From contig JADJPR010000010.1 in NCBI GenBank assembly GCA_016713135.1, positions 174,239-238,238 of the forward strand: a stretch of 64,000 nucleotides of DNA. Direction: 5' to 3'. Source of the DNA: Rhodanobacteraceae bacterium. GTDB taxonomy: Bacteria; Pseudomonadota; Gammaproteobacteria; Xanthomonadales; SZUA-5. The position numbers were made by a program, and so were the translations under genes. This document shows, piece after piece, positions 8,392 to 18,973 of this stretch (its first letter is position 1; each line of letters starts with the position of its first letter). The notes under the pieces were generated by a model. It was not told where the DNA came from. It saw only the letters and a program-made list of their open reading frames with translations, and made no database searches.

Positions 8392-8518
8392 CGGGGCTGC
8401 CTCGTCTTTTTCTCTCTGACCAGTCTCGGCCGGGGTGGTTCCCACAGTGCGCCGGTCTGGTCATTCATTTTGGGCCAACGATAGCAGAATCCAAGTCCCG
8501 CCAGTTGGTTTCAACGAC

Positions 8519-9403
8519 TTACTGCGGTCGTTCCGGAGGATTGCCGGGTGCCGGCGGGTGGAACAACTGTTCGATCTCGACCGGATCGAAGCGGTAGGTC
8601 ATGCCGCAGAACTCGCAGACGACCTCGGCGTGACCCAGGTCATGGGCTGCGGCGAAGGCCTCGTCGCGGCCAATCCGGCGCAGCACGTCGGCGACCTTCT
8701 CGCGCGAGCAGCGGCAGCGCACGTGCAGCGGCAGCGGGTGGCGGTCGATGCGCTGGGTGTCGTGAAACAGTCGGTGCAGCAGGACTTCGCTGGGCGTGCC
8801 GACCAGTTCCTCGGGGCCGACGGTGCCGAGCAGGTGATCAACGCGGTTCCAGCCATCGGCGTCCACCTGCCCATGCCCGCCCTCGTCGGGCAGGCGCTGC
8901 AGCAGCAGCCCCGCAGCGTGTTGTCCGTCGCCCGCCAGCAGCAGGCGGGTAGGCAACTGTTCGCTCTGCGCGAAGTAGCCTTCCAGCGCTTCGCCCAGCG
9001 TCTCGCCGGCATGCGGCACGATGCCCTGGTAGCGCTCGCCGCGCTGCCAGGGCTCCAGCGTGATCGCCAGCAGGGCACCGGCGGAAGCCGCGGCAAAGCC
9101 ATGTTCGAAATCGACCGCACCCTCACGCGGCCGCGCGATGCCGCGCACATCGCCCTCGCTGGTGCACTCCACGTACATCAGTTCCAGGTCCGCGCCACCC
9201 TGCAACTGCAGCGACAGCCGTCCGTTGAACTTGATCCCGGTGATCAGCAAGGCCGATGCGCACAAGGCCTCGCCCAGCCAGCGACCCACGGCCGGCGCGT
9301 AGGGCTGGTGGCTCAGGACTTCGCGGTACCCGGCGGATAGCCGCACCGCGGCGCCGCGGACACCGAGTTCGGGGAGGACGAAGGCGTGGAGGAGTAGGTC
9401 CAT
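8519..9403 (-). CDS. hslO: Hsp33 redox-regulated holdase chaperone
   Basis: About 294 residues from the ATG at 9403. The C-terminal redox switch is visible as CRC (VRCRCSREKV) and CEFC (VVCEFCGMTY), the CXC/CXXC zinc-binding cysteine set that forms two disulfides under oxidative stress and activates the chaperone. Upstream, CASALLITGIKFNGRLSLQL and AGALLAITLEP match the conserved N-terminal fold. Hsp33 acts in the cytoplasm, protecting unfolding proteins under oxidative heat stress. The longer frame to 9493 reads through an inverted repeat and is rejected. Downstream of typA on the same strand, but separated by a repeat element. Confidence 0.95.
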   Translation of the reverse strand: MDLLLHAFVLPELGVRGAAVRLSAGYREVLSHQPYAPAVGRWLGEALCASALLITGIKFNGRLSLQLQGGADLELMYVECTSEGDVRGIARPREGAVDFEHGFAAASAGALLAITLEPWQRGERYQGIVPHAGETLGEALEGYFAQSEQLPTRLLLAGDGQHAAGLLLQRLPDEGGHGQVDADGWNRVDHLLGTVGPEELVGTPSEVLLHRLFHDTQRIDRHPLPLHVRCRCSREKVADVLRRIGRDEAFAAAHDLGHAEVVCEFCGMTYRFDPVEIEQLFHPPAPGNPPERPQ

Positions 9404-9525
9404 GGAGCGGGTTGTGGGTTCTGGGTTGAGGGTTGTGGGCGGCAGAAGCTGGTGTGAGGGTTGCGGGCGCTGGCCTCGCTGCCCACAACCCACAACTCAC
9501 AACCCACAACCGGCCCATGCAGCGA
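9404..9525. repeat. Inverted repeat of GGTTGTGGGTT words
   Basis: Left arm GGGTTGTGGGTTCTGGGTTG and right arm CCCACAACCCACAACTCAC separated by a short spacer. The same word set, with the same inner CGCTGCCCACAAC junction and outer CAACCGGCCCA flank, recurs at 37933-38122, and a related one at 17030-17275. Confidence 0.75.
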
Positions 9526-9562
9526 CTGGAAGGCGCCGCTCCGAGGCGAAGTCGATAGCCCC

Positions 9563-11380
<1,818 letters not shown>

Positions 11381-11624
11381 GGGAACTCAAGTCACAGCCG
11401 GAGCGGGCAACGCGCATCGCGCGACGCCAGGTTGGCAGTTGGGCAGGAAAGACGGGCGCGGAGTATAGCCGGATGGCAACCGAGCCTGGCGTCAGGTTGT
11501 TGGCGGGGGTTCACTCGCCGGCCAGCGTTGCGTGAGTCGCCGGTTCAGCCCATGTGGACGAGCTTGCGGCGCTCGCGGATCGCCTGAGTCGGATACCGAT
11601 GGATCGGTGCGATCAGGCAGCGGA

Positions 11625-12668
11625 TCACGCGCCTCCCGCATGCGACGCGTCAACCAGCGGGCGCTCGCGGAACCAGAAGCTGAGCACGCGCTTCTCGCCG
11701 GCGAGCACCGGCATGCCGGCATGGCGCATGGCAGGATCGGGGCGCCCGTCGCGCAGGTTTCCGAAGACAAGCAGGCGATTGCGCGCGGCTGGCAGCTCGA
11801 GGCCCAGGCCGGGAAAGGCGGTGGACCCGCCCGTCACATCCTCGTTGAGGTACAGCAGCGCAGTGGTGATGCGTTGATTCAGCGGTTGGCGGCCGGCATC
11901 ACTCGTTTGCGCCAGTGGATCGTGTTCTAGGCAGTCATGGTGCAGCCGGTACTCACCGCCCACACGGTAGCGAAGCAAGTTGACCGGCTCGCAACAACGC
12001 CAGTCGCAAGCTGCGGTTTCCGCTACCGCCCGGAGTACTGCGGCGGCGACAGGATCCAGCATCTGCCAATCGAGAACCGCCTGATCGCCGCGCCGGACGG
12101 GGTGAATCCGCCGTTGCCCGGTCAATGGATCGATCACATGCGCAGGTCGCAGCAGCGGCTGCGACAGTTTGTCGAGCCAACTCAAAGTCGACTCCGGCAG
12201 GAAACGGGAATACGCATGCACCTGGATCGTCTCGCCGGCGGGCCGCTCCGGTCGAGTGCGGCTCGTGCTGCGAAATTCGCGAATGGTGCTCAGCTCCTGC
12301 ACCATCGCGCGATATCCGGCATCGGCGCGAAGCAGGTCGATGGCTTCGGCGAGCGCTGCGTCGGTGTCCGATGCGCGCAGGATCCGGATCGTTGCCAGGA
12401 CCTGAGCCGAATTCGCCACATGTGCGCGGACTGCCGCCTGTGCGCGCTGCTCGGCGGCCGCCAACTGTCCGCCCTGCATCAGCGCCACCAACTCCAGTTG
12501 CGCTGCCGGCAGCAGCGCCTCGGACAGGCCGGCGTCGGCTGCGAGACCGGCCCAGAGCCGCGCCGAAGCGAGATCGTTGCGCTCGAAGAAGAACTTCGAA
12601 ACCGCCAATTGGGCAGGAGGGTCTCCGCTTCGGGCACGCTCCAGCGCTGCGCTGATTGTCAGGGTCAT
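11625..12668 (-). CDS. 2-oxoglutarate/Fe(II)-dependent prolyl 4-hydroxylase-like oxygenase
   Basis: About 347 residues from the ATG at 12668. Residues ~1-130 form helical Sel1/TPR-like repeats (ALERARSGDPPAQLAVSKFF). The C-terminal ~200 residues are a P4Hc-type double-stranded beta helix: YRLHHDCLEHD supplies the HxD iron ligands, GGSTAFPGLGLELPA is the classic family loop, and MRHAGMPVLAGEKRVLSFWF supplies the distal His and the 2-oxoglutarate-binding basic residue. Such enzymes hydroxylate peptidyl proline or other protein residues. Residues between CLEHD and the core strand carry an ordinary loop. The substrate is unknown; no obvious partner gene nearby. Confidence 0.8.
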   Translation of the reverse strand: MTLTISAALERARSGDPPAQLAVSKFFFERNDLASARLWAGLAADAGLSEALLPAAQLELVALMQGGQLAAAEQRAQAAVRAHVANSAQVLATIRILRASDTDAALAEAIDLLRADAGYRAMVQELSTIREFRSTSRTRPERPAGETIQVHAYSRFLPESTLSWLDKLSQPLLRPAHVIDPLTGQRRIHPVRRGDQAVLDWQMLDPVAAAVLRAVAETAACDWRCCEPVNLLRYRVGGEYRLHHDCLEHDPLAQTSDAGRQPLNQRITTALLYLNEDVTGGSTAFPGLGLELPAARNRLLVFGNLRDGRPDPAMRHAGMPVLAGEKRVLSFWFRERPLVDASHAGGA

Positions 12669-12807
12669 GCGAGCCCACGCTACCTCGACTCGCAACATGA
12701 TGCCATGTTGCATGGCCGGGACCACGCAGGAGCAGCAACCCGCCTCGCCGGCACGCCGCGACCGATGTACCCGCTGAACGCGCGGCGCGCGTGCAGCGGG
12801 CCAAGAG

Positions 12808-14731
12808 TCAGGCCAGCGCCGATCCCAGCGTCGCTTCCACCGCGCGCACCACCTCGCCCGATTCGACCAAGGCGATGGCGGCGGCGATGTCCGGCGCGAG
12901 CAGGCGGTCGTGGGCCATGAAGGCGATGCCGCGGGTGCGCACCAGATCGAGCACGCTGGCGCTGGCCGCGGCGGGGCGCACGTCCTTGAGCTGCTTCAAG
13001 TCGGTCTGCAGGCGCTTGACGTCCTCGGCCAGGGCCACGCTTTCCTCGCTGGTCACCTGCGACAGGTTGCGCAGCTTGGAGCGCAGCGCCTGCACGCCGA
13101 GGCTGGTCGCCAGGCTGTAGCTGGCACCCAGGATCTGCAGACGGAACTCCAGCGCCTGGGTGCCCACCAGCAGTTCCAGCGCGAGCACCTTTTCCAGGTC
13201 GCCGATCATCTCCAGCACATGACGCGCCTCGGTGGTGCCCATCGAGACGTGGTCTTCGGCGTTGGCGCTGGTCGGGACCGAGTAGACCGTCGCCGGGTGC
13301 GCCTTGGTCGCCAGTTCGTTGACCAGCGCCGCAGCGGTGTACTGCACGATCATGTGGCCGGAATCGGTGCCGTCCTCGTTGCCGATCAGGAATGGCGGCA
13401 GTCCGTCGTTGGTGGCCGGGTCGACCAGCTTGGCCAGGCGCCGCTCGCTGATCGAGGCCAGCACCGGGATTGCGCACTTGAGCTGGGTCAGCGCCAGCGC
13501 GATCGGCATGCCGTGGAAATTGCCGGCGGACACCACCGAATCCTGGTCGTCTTCCACCTCGGGGAAGATCAGCGGGTTGTCGGTGACCGAGTTCAGCTCG
13601 ATCTCGACGATCTCGCGCACCCGCGCCAGGGTGTCCTTGACCGCGCCGTGCACCTGCGGCACGCAGCGCAGGGAATAGGCGTCTTGCGGCTGCACCTTCT
13701 TGCCGCCGCGGAAAGGCAGGTTGCGGGTGTAGTGGCGCGAGCGCGCGCCGCGCTCGCTCTTGGGTACGTAATCCCAGCGCACGTCGAAGGTGCGCCGCTC
13801 GCCCTCGGCGCCGGCCCAGGCCTTCGCGCTCCACGGCGCAAAGCGCGGTACGCGGTGGTACGGGATGTCGACCAGCCTGCTGCCGTCGATCAGCCTGCGG
13901 ATGTTCGCAGCCGCGGCGATCTGGCCGGGATGCGGACGCAGATCGTGCACGCGCTCGTCGAAGGCCGCCGAGCGGCCGCAGAAGGCCTCCAGCGCCAGCG
14001 CTGCGTTGATGTCGGCCATGCGCGACAGCTCGCTCAGGCGGCCGAGCGCCAGGATTGCCGAGGCGAGCATTTGCCCGGTGCCGTTGTTCAGCGCCAGGCC
14101 TTCCTTGAACGACAGCGTCAGCGGCTTGAGGCCGGCGCGCGCCAGCGCCTCGGCGGCGGGCACACGCACGCCGTTCTCGAACACCTCGCCCTCGCCGATC
14201 ACCGCCAACGCCAGGTGCGAGAGCGGCGCAAGGTCGCCACTGGCGCCCACCGAGCCCTTCTCCGGCACCACCGGGATCAGGTCCAGCCGGAGCAAATCGC
14301 GCAGCCGTTCGAGGGTCACCACGCGCACGCCGGAATGGCCCTGCAGCAGGGTGTTGATGCGGATCGCCAGCATCGCGCGCACCATCGGCAGCGGCAGCGG
14401 ATCGCCTACGCAGACCGCATGGCTGATGATCAGATTGCGCTGCAGCTCGGCAACGATCGGCAGGTCTTCGGAACCTTCGCGCTCGCGCCGGCGCACATTT
14501 TCCAGCAGGCGGTCGGCATTCGAGCCGAAGCCGGTGGTGACGCCGTAGATCGGCTCGCCGCGCTTCAGTTCTCTTCGCGAGGAAGTCGGCCGACAGGTGC
14601 ACGCGCTTGAGCGCGGTCTTCGACAGCCGCACCGGGCGGCGGTGCAGGGCGATGTCGAGCACCGACTCGATGCTGAGGCGGCGGCCGTCGAGGTCGATCG
14701 GGCGCGGAGCGGGCGCGGCGGCTGCGTTCAC
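12808..14731 (-). CDS. MIO-type aromatic amino acid ammonia-lyase (HutH-like), frame-disrupted
   Basis: The main frame (up to 14496) contains GSVGASGDLAPLSHL, whose Ala-Ser-Gly cyclises to the MIO electrophile, plus QDAYSLRCVPQVHGA and NPLIFPEVEDDQ, so it belongs to the histidine/phenylalanine/tyrosine ammonia-lyase family. The N-terminal part starts at a GTG at 14731 in another frame; removing one base near 14572-14577 joins SADFLARELKRG to EPIYGVTTGFGS. The restored protein has ~640 residues versus ~510 for typical HutH, largely because of a ~45-residue insertion between LIDGSRLVDI and VQPQDAYSLRC. No other hut genes are near. Its GTG overlaps the hisS stop (GTGA), implying coupling. Whether it acts on His, Phe or Tyr is unresolved. 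Confidence 0.75.
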
Positions 14732-16140
14732 GCCTGGGCTTCCTTCACGCCACCGCGGCGGCGCAGCTCGCCGAGCGCCTCGGCCTGCTCGATTTCCACC
14801 CGCAGCGCCTTGATCAGTTCGCCGCGCGGCACCTCGAACTGTTCTTCCTTGGCCAGGTCCTTGACCATCACCACCGACTTGGCGACTTCGTTCTCGCCGA
14901 CGATCACGGCGAAGCGGATGCCCGCCTTGCTGGCGTACTTGAGCTGCTTGCCGAGCTTGCCCGAATCCAGCACCAGCTCGGTGTTGATGCCCGCGGTGCG
15001 CAGCTGGGTGGCGATGTCCAGGTACACCGGCATCAGGCCCGGATCCATCTGCGTGACCAGCACGGTCACGGTGCTCTCCGCGGTGCCGATCAGGCCCGCC
15101 TCGCGCAGCTGGTAGTACAGGCGCGTGGCGCCGATCGAGATGCCGACACCCGGCAGGCGCGACCTGGTGTAGTGACTGGCGAGGTTTTCGTAGCGCCCGC
15201 CGGAGCACACCGAACCGATCTGCGGGTGGTCGGTCAGGATCGTCTCGTAGACCGTGCCGGTGTAGTAATCCAGCCCGCGCGCGATCGAGAAATTCAGCGC
15301 GTAATTCGCCTCCGGCACGCCGAAGCCCTTGACCAGGCGCAGCACCTCGGTCAGTTCCTCGATACCGGCTTCCAGCTGCGCGTTGCCGCCGCCGATCGCG
15401 CCCAGCATGTCCAGCGCCTGCGCGTGGCTGGTCGAACGCAGCGCGACGAACGCGAGGATCTCGTCGACCCGTTCCGCGGCCAGGTTGAAGCCTTCGCCGG
15501 TGAGTGTGCGGCGCACGTAATCGGCGCCGCGCTTGTCCAGCTTGTCCACCTCGCGCAGCACCAGGGTCTGCTGCTCTGCGTCAGCCACGCCGGCGCGTTC
15601 GAAGAAGCCGCGCATCAGCTTGCGGTTGTTGAGCTGGATGGTGAACGGGCCGACGGCGAGTTCACGGAACACGCTGGCGATCACGGCGACCACTTCGGCG
15701 TCGTAGCGGATCGACAGCTCGTCCTTGCCGATGATGTCGATATCGCACTGGTAGAACTCGCGGAAACGCCCGCGTTGCGCGCTCTCGCCGCGATAGACCC
15801 GCTGCATCTGGTAGCGGCGGAAGGGGAAGGACAGCGCGTGCTCGTGCTCGGCGACGTAGCGCGCCAGCGGCACGGTCAGGTCGAAGCGCAGCGCCAGTTC
15901 CGGCGCATCGCCCTGCTTGAGGCTGCCGGTGGACTGGACGAAGTACACCTGGCGCTCGGTCTCGCCGCCGCTCTTGGTCAGCAGCACATCGCTCAGTTCG
16001 AACACCGGGGTTTCCACCGGCAGGAAGCCGAAGCGCTCGTAGTTGCGCCGGATCGTGTCCAGCATGTCCTGGAAGGCGATCTGGTCCAGCGGCAGGAGTT
16101 CCATCGTGCCGGCGGGCGTGCGGGGCTTCACAATGCTCAT
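14728..16140 (-). CDS. hisS: Histidyl-tRNA synthetase
   Basis: 470 residues from the ATG at 16140 (MSIVKPRTPAGTMELLPLDQ). Class II motifs are clear: FPFRRYQMQRVYRGE (motif 2 region), the histidine-specific RGLDYYTGTVYE, and SVCSGGRYENLASHY with GVGISIGATRLYYQ (motif 3). A C-terminal anticodon-binding domain follows (VTVLVTQMDPGLMPVYLDIA). It charges tRNA-His in the cytoplasm. It is slightly longer than the ~425-residue enterobacterial enzyme, resembling the longer bacterial type. First gene of a two-gene unit with the ammonia-lyase (4-bp overlap); divergent from the DUF4124-type gene, with 104 bp between starts. Confidence 0.96.
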   Translation of the reverse strand: MSIVKPRTPAGTMELLPLDQIAFQDMLDTIRRNYERFGFLPVETPVFELSDVLLTKSGGETERQVYFVQSTGSLKQGDAPELALRFDLTVPLARYVAEHEHALSFPFRRYQMQRVYRGESAQRGRFREFYQCDIDIIGKDELSIRYDAEVVAVIASVFRELAVGPFTIQLNNRKLMRGFFERAGVADAEQQTLVLREVDKLDKRGADYVRRTLTGEGFNLAAERVDEILAFVALRSTSHAQALDMLGAIGGGNAQLEAGIEELTEVLRLVKGFGVPEANYALNFSIARGLDYYTGTVYETILTDHPQIGSVCSGGRYENLASHYTRSRLPGVGISIGATRLYYQLREAGLIGTAESTVTVLVTQMDPGLMPVYLDIATQLRTAGINTELVLDSGKLGKQLKYASKAGIRFAVIVGENEVAKSVVMVKDLAKEEQFEVPRGELIKALRVEIEQAEALGELRRRGGVKEAQA

Positions 16141-16244
16141 CGTTTGCCAATGCAGGAAAGCGAGGCCGCGTAGGCTACACCGGCAGGGGCGGAACGGGGG
16201 CTCGGCGGGTAGACTCGGCCGCTGGCGCGCATCTGGGGACAGGC

Positions 16245-17015
16245 ATGCACAGGACATGGGCCGGGCTGATTCTGATCGCTTGCTGGCATGCGACGCCGCT
16301 GCTTGCGGTCGACCTGAACCAGCAGGGGGTAGGCACGGGATTGATCTACAAATGCCGCAGCGCCTCGGGCGCGGACGTCTACAGCGACAAGCCCTGCGCG
16401 GCCAAGGCCGACATGCAGGAGATGAACATTGCACCGGCGCCGCTGCCGGATATCGCCGACATCGGGCCGCTCTGCGACAGCGAGGATGGTGCGCGACTGG
16501 ACCTCTCCGGGCTCAATCGGGCAACCCTGTCCGCATTGCCTGCCGGGCAGCGCCAGAGCGTCAACGATGCACTCGCCGACTACGCCCGCTGGGGCTCGCG
16601 CGAAGGCGCGCGCTGGGGCCGCGGCAAGGACGATGCGCTGCATCTGTGCCTGCCAACCTTCGCCAACGAGATCGTGGAGTTCATCGCCACCCAGGACGGC
16701 AAGCTGATCCAGGTGCGCGGCGGCATGGTCGCCTACCGCAATGACCCGGACACGCCGGCCGCGCTGCTGGAGCGCTGCGCGCAGACCTTCAACCAGTGCC
16801 TGCAGGCGCCCGGCGCCAGCGCCGACACCTGCGTCACCCAGGTGCCCACCTGCGCCACTGCCGAGCCCTGGAAAGGCGGCCGCAACTGCTGCCCGCTGCA
16901 GTGCAAGGAGAGCTACCAGACCCGCCGCGCCAGCGGACTGTCCGGCGAGAGCGCCTTCCTTTCCGCCTTGTACGAGACGCCGAGCTGCGTGCCGGGGCTG
17001 GAGTTGGTTCGCTGA
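16245..17015 (+). CDS. Secreted DUF4124-like protein
   Basis: 256 residues. N-terminal signal peptide (MHRTWAGLILIACWHATPLL, cut near LAV), then a DUF4124-like segment IYKCRSASGADVYSDKPC, a small Cys-containing domain common in Xanthomonadales envelope proteins. The C-terminal half is Cys-rich (CAQTFNQCLQAPGAS, CVTQVPTCATAEPW, NCCPLQCKESYQ), with about a dozen cysteines probably forming disulfides in the periplasm. Divergent from hisS. Function unknown; the DUF4124 label rests on motif pattern rather than a profile search. Confidence 0.65.
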   Translation: MHRTWAGLILIACWHATPLLAVDLNQQGVGTGLIYKCRSASGADVYSDKPCAAKADMQEMNIAPAPLPDIADIGPLCDSEDGARLDLSGLNRATLSALPAGQRQSVNDALADYARWGSREGARWGRGKDDALHLCLPTFANEIVEFIATQDGKLIQVRGGMVAYRNDPDTPAALLERCAQTFNQCLQAPGASADTCVTQVPTCATAEPWKGGRNCCPLQCKESYQTRRASGLSGESAFLSALYETPSCVPGLELVR

Positions 17016-17029
17016 AGCGGCTGCGGTGG

Positions 17030-17275
17030 GGATCGGGGGTGGTTGGGCGGGGGCGGGGGGTTGTCGGTTGGGGCCAGGCGAGGGGGTGGGGTGGTTGTTG
17101 GGTGTTTTGTTGGCAGCAACAGCGGCGCCGGAGGAGCGGCGCCAGGACACCGCGGCTGCCGACGACCTGCGCTCCCGCGGCGCCGCTTGGCTTCGCTGCC
17201 ACCAACAACCAACAACCAACACCAACACCAACACCACACCACCCCCAACACACACACACCACACACCCGGACCCC
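17030..17275. repeat. Inverted repeat of GGTTGTTGGGT words
   Basis: Left arm is G/T-rich with words such as GGTGGTTGTTGGGTG; right arm is CCACCAACAACCAACAACC then ACCAACACC tandem copies running to the SDR start codon. Inner borders GGCAGC and GCTTCGCTGCC are complementary. The right arm occupies the region where the SDR promoter and ribosome site should be. Confidence 0.7.
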
Positions 17276-17276
17276 A

Positions 17277-18038
17277 ATGACCCAATACAACTATACCGGC
17301 CGCACGGCCCTGATCACCGGCGGTGCTGGCGGCATCGGCAGCGCCACGGCGGCGGCATTCGCGGCGGCGGGGGCGAGTGTGGTGGTGGCGGATGTCGCCG
17401 CCAGTGGCGCGGAGGTGGCGCGCGGGATTGTCGCGGCCGGCGGGCGGGCCGAGTTCGTGCGTTGCGATGTGACCTCGACGGCTGAGGTCGCGGCGCTGGT
17501 CGAACGCACTGTGGGCACTTTCGGTGCGCTCGATTTCGCCTTCAACAACGCCGGCATCGAGGAAGAGCACGCGCGCCTGGCGGATTCGGACGAGGCCCTG
17601 TTCGATCGCATGATGGCGATCAACGTCAAGGGCGTCTGGGCCTGCATGCGCGCGCAACTGCGGGTGATGGCGGCGCAGAAGCACGGCGTGATCGTCAACA
17701 CCGCCTCGGTGGCGGGCCTGGTCGGCGCGCCCAAGCACGCCATCTATGCCGCCACCAAGCACGCGGTGGTCGGCCTGACCAAGAGCGCGGCGGCCGAGTA
17801 CGGCAAGGTTGGCATCCGCGTCAACGCAGTCTGCCCCGGCGTGATCCGCACCGCGATGTTCGAGCGCGTGGTGCAGCAGGGGCTGGCGGACGAGCAGGGC
17901 ATCCGCCGCCTGCACCCGGTCGGGCGCATCGGCGAAGTCGGCGAGATCGCCGACGCCGTGCTGTGGATGTGCTCGGCCGGTGCCGCATTCATGACCGGCC
18001 ACACGCTCACCGTGGACGGCGGCATGACGGCCGTGTGA
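17277..18038 (+). CDS. Short-chain dehydrogenase/reductase
   Basis: 253 residues, a classical SDR. Residues ~8-18 hold the TGGAGGIG cofactor motif, then NNAG (FNNAGIEEEHARL), the catalytic Ser (NTASVAGLVGAP) and YAATK, and the C-terminal SDR signature AAFMTGHTLTVDGGMTAV. ADVAAS after beta 2 (Asp rather than Arg) suggests NAD preference. These enzymes oxidise or reduce alcohols/ketones in the cytoplasm; the substrate is unknown. The ATG at 17277 directly follows an A/C-rich repeat, with no clear Shine-Dalgarno, which is odd. It stands alone between two inverted-repeat elements. Confidence 0.85.
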   Translation: MTQYNYTGRTALITGGAGGIGSATAAAFAAAGASVVVADVAASGAEVARGIVAAGGRAEFVRCDVTSTAEVAALVERTVGTFGALDFAFNNAGIEEEHARLADSDEALFDRMMAINVKGVWACMRAQLRVMAAQKHGVIVNTASVAGLVGAPKHAIYAATKHAVVGLTKSAAAEYGKVGIRVNAVCPGVIRTAMFERVVQQGLADEQGIRRLHPVGRIGEVGEIADAVLWMCSAGAAFMTGHTLTVDGGMTAV

Positions 18039-18062
18039 TTCGCGCCGCTGGGGGAATAACTG

Positions 18063-18300
18063 GTTCAACGCGGAGACGCAGAGGACGCAGAGGAGCGCAG
18101 AGAGAGACGATTCCAGATCACGGTGGACTGCAGGGTCCGTGGAGCCGTGCGCCCTGCACGCGATGCGCCCATGCGACCGCCTCCACTTGCGCAGCCCTTT
18201 GCGCCTTTGCGTTGCGATCCGCAGCCCTGTGCCCTTCCCACCCCGGCACTTTTCTTTCTCTGCGCTCCTCTGCGTCCTCTGCGTCTCCGCGTTGAACAAC
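18063..18300. repeat. Inverted repeat of ACGCAGAGG words
   Basis: Left arm AACGCGGAGACGCAGAGGAC then GCAGAGGAGCGCAGAG (18066-18105) and right arm CTCTGCGCTCCTCTGCG then TCCTCTGCGTCTCCGCGTT (18258-18295) are near-perfect complements, separated by ~145 bp of unique sequence. It fills most of the 353-bp gap before the oxidoreductase operon. A shorter version is at 34408-34495. Confidence 0.85.
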
Positions 18301-18391
18301 TTCCCCCCGCCGCCAGCCTTGTGCTGCATCAATGCCGTGAACCCGGGACTGCCGATACTGGAGGCCGGCCGGCAGCGCGGGAGTGGCGTTG

Positions 18392-18973
18392 ATGTTGCAG
18401 ATCCGGATTCATGGGCGTGGCGGCCAGGGTGTCGTGACAGCAGCCGAGATGCTGTCGATCGCCGCCTTCGAGCAGGGCCGCCACGCGCAGGCTTTTCCGA
18501 GTTTCGGATCCGAGCGCACCGGTGCGCCGGTGATTGCCTATTGCCGCATCGACGATGCGCCGATCCGCTTGCGCGAGCCGATCCTGGCGCCCGACGTTCT
18601 GATCGTGCAGGACCCGACGCTGCTGCACCAGGTCGACGTGTTCCAGGGCCTGCAGCCGGGTGGCTATGTGCTCATCAACAGCCGCCGCAGCTTTCACGAC
18701 CTCGGCCTCTCCGACATCGAGCAGCGCTACCGGCGCGAGCGCCTGGTCACGCTGCCGGCGAGCGAGATCGCGCTGCGCAATGTCGGCCGCCCGCTGCCGA
18801 ACGCGGTGCTGCTCGGCGGCTTCGCGGCGCTGTCCGGGTTGATCTCGCTGCCGGCCGTCGAGCACGCCATCCGCACCAAGTTCAGCGGCAAGGTCGCCGA
18901 TGGCAATGTCGCCGCGGCTGCGGAAGCATTCGCCCACATCCGCCGCGAAATCGAGGAGCTGGCCCATGCTTGA
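18392..18973 (+). CDS. 2-oxoacid:acceptor oxidoreductase, gamma subunit
   Basis: 193 residues. The N-terminus (IRIHGRGGQGVVTAAEMLS) and FPSFGSERTGAPVIAYCRID are the signature of the gamma domain of pyruvate/2-oxoacid:ferredoxin oxidoreductases. The ATG at 18392 has GGGAG 8 nt upstream; a GTG at 18383 is an alternative. It overlaps the alpha gene by 8 bp. In this family gamma holds the CoA-proximal part of the complex, while beta binds TPP. First gene of a four-gene operon (gamma-alpha-beta-FAD/FeS). Confidence 0.9.
   Translation: MLQIRIHGRGGQGVVTAAEMLSIAAFEQGRHAQAFPSFGSERTGAPVIAYCRIDDAPIRLREPILAPDVLIVQDPTLLHQVDVFQGLQPGGYVLINSRRSFHDLGLSDIEQRYRRERLVTLPASEIALRNVGRPLPNAVLLGGFAALSGLISLPAVEHAIRTKFSGKVADGNVAAAAEAFAHIRREIEELAHA

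Noticed and set aside
12680..15208. 842-residue minus-strand frame overlapping the ammonia-lyase
   Set aside because: Only its first part carries the true lyase N-terminus; the remainder is an off-frame shadow rich in Arg/Gly/Ala. Explained by one frameshift.
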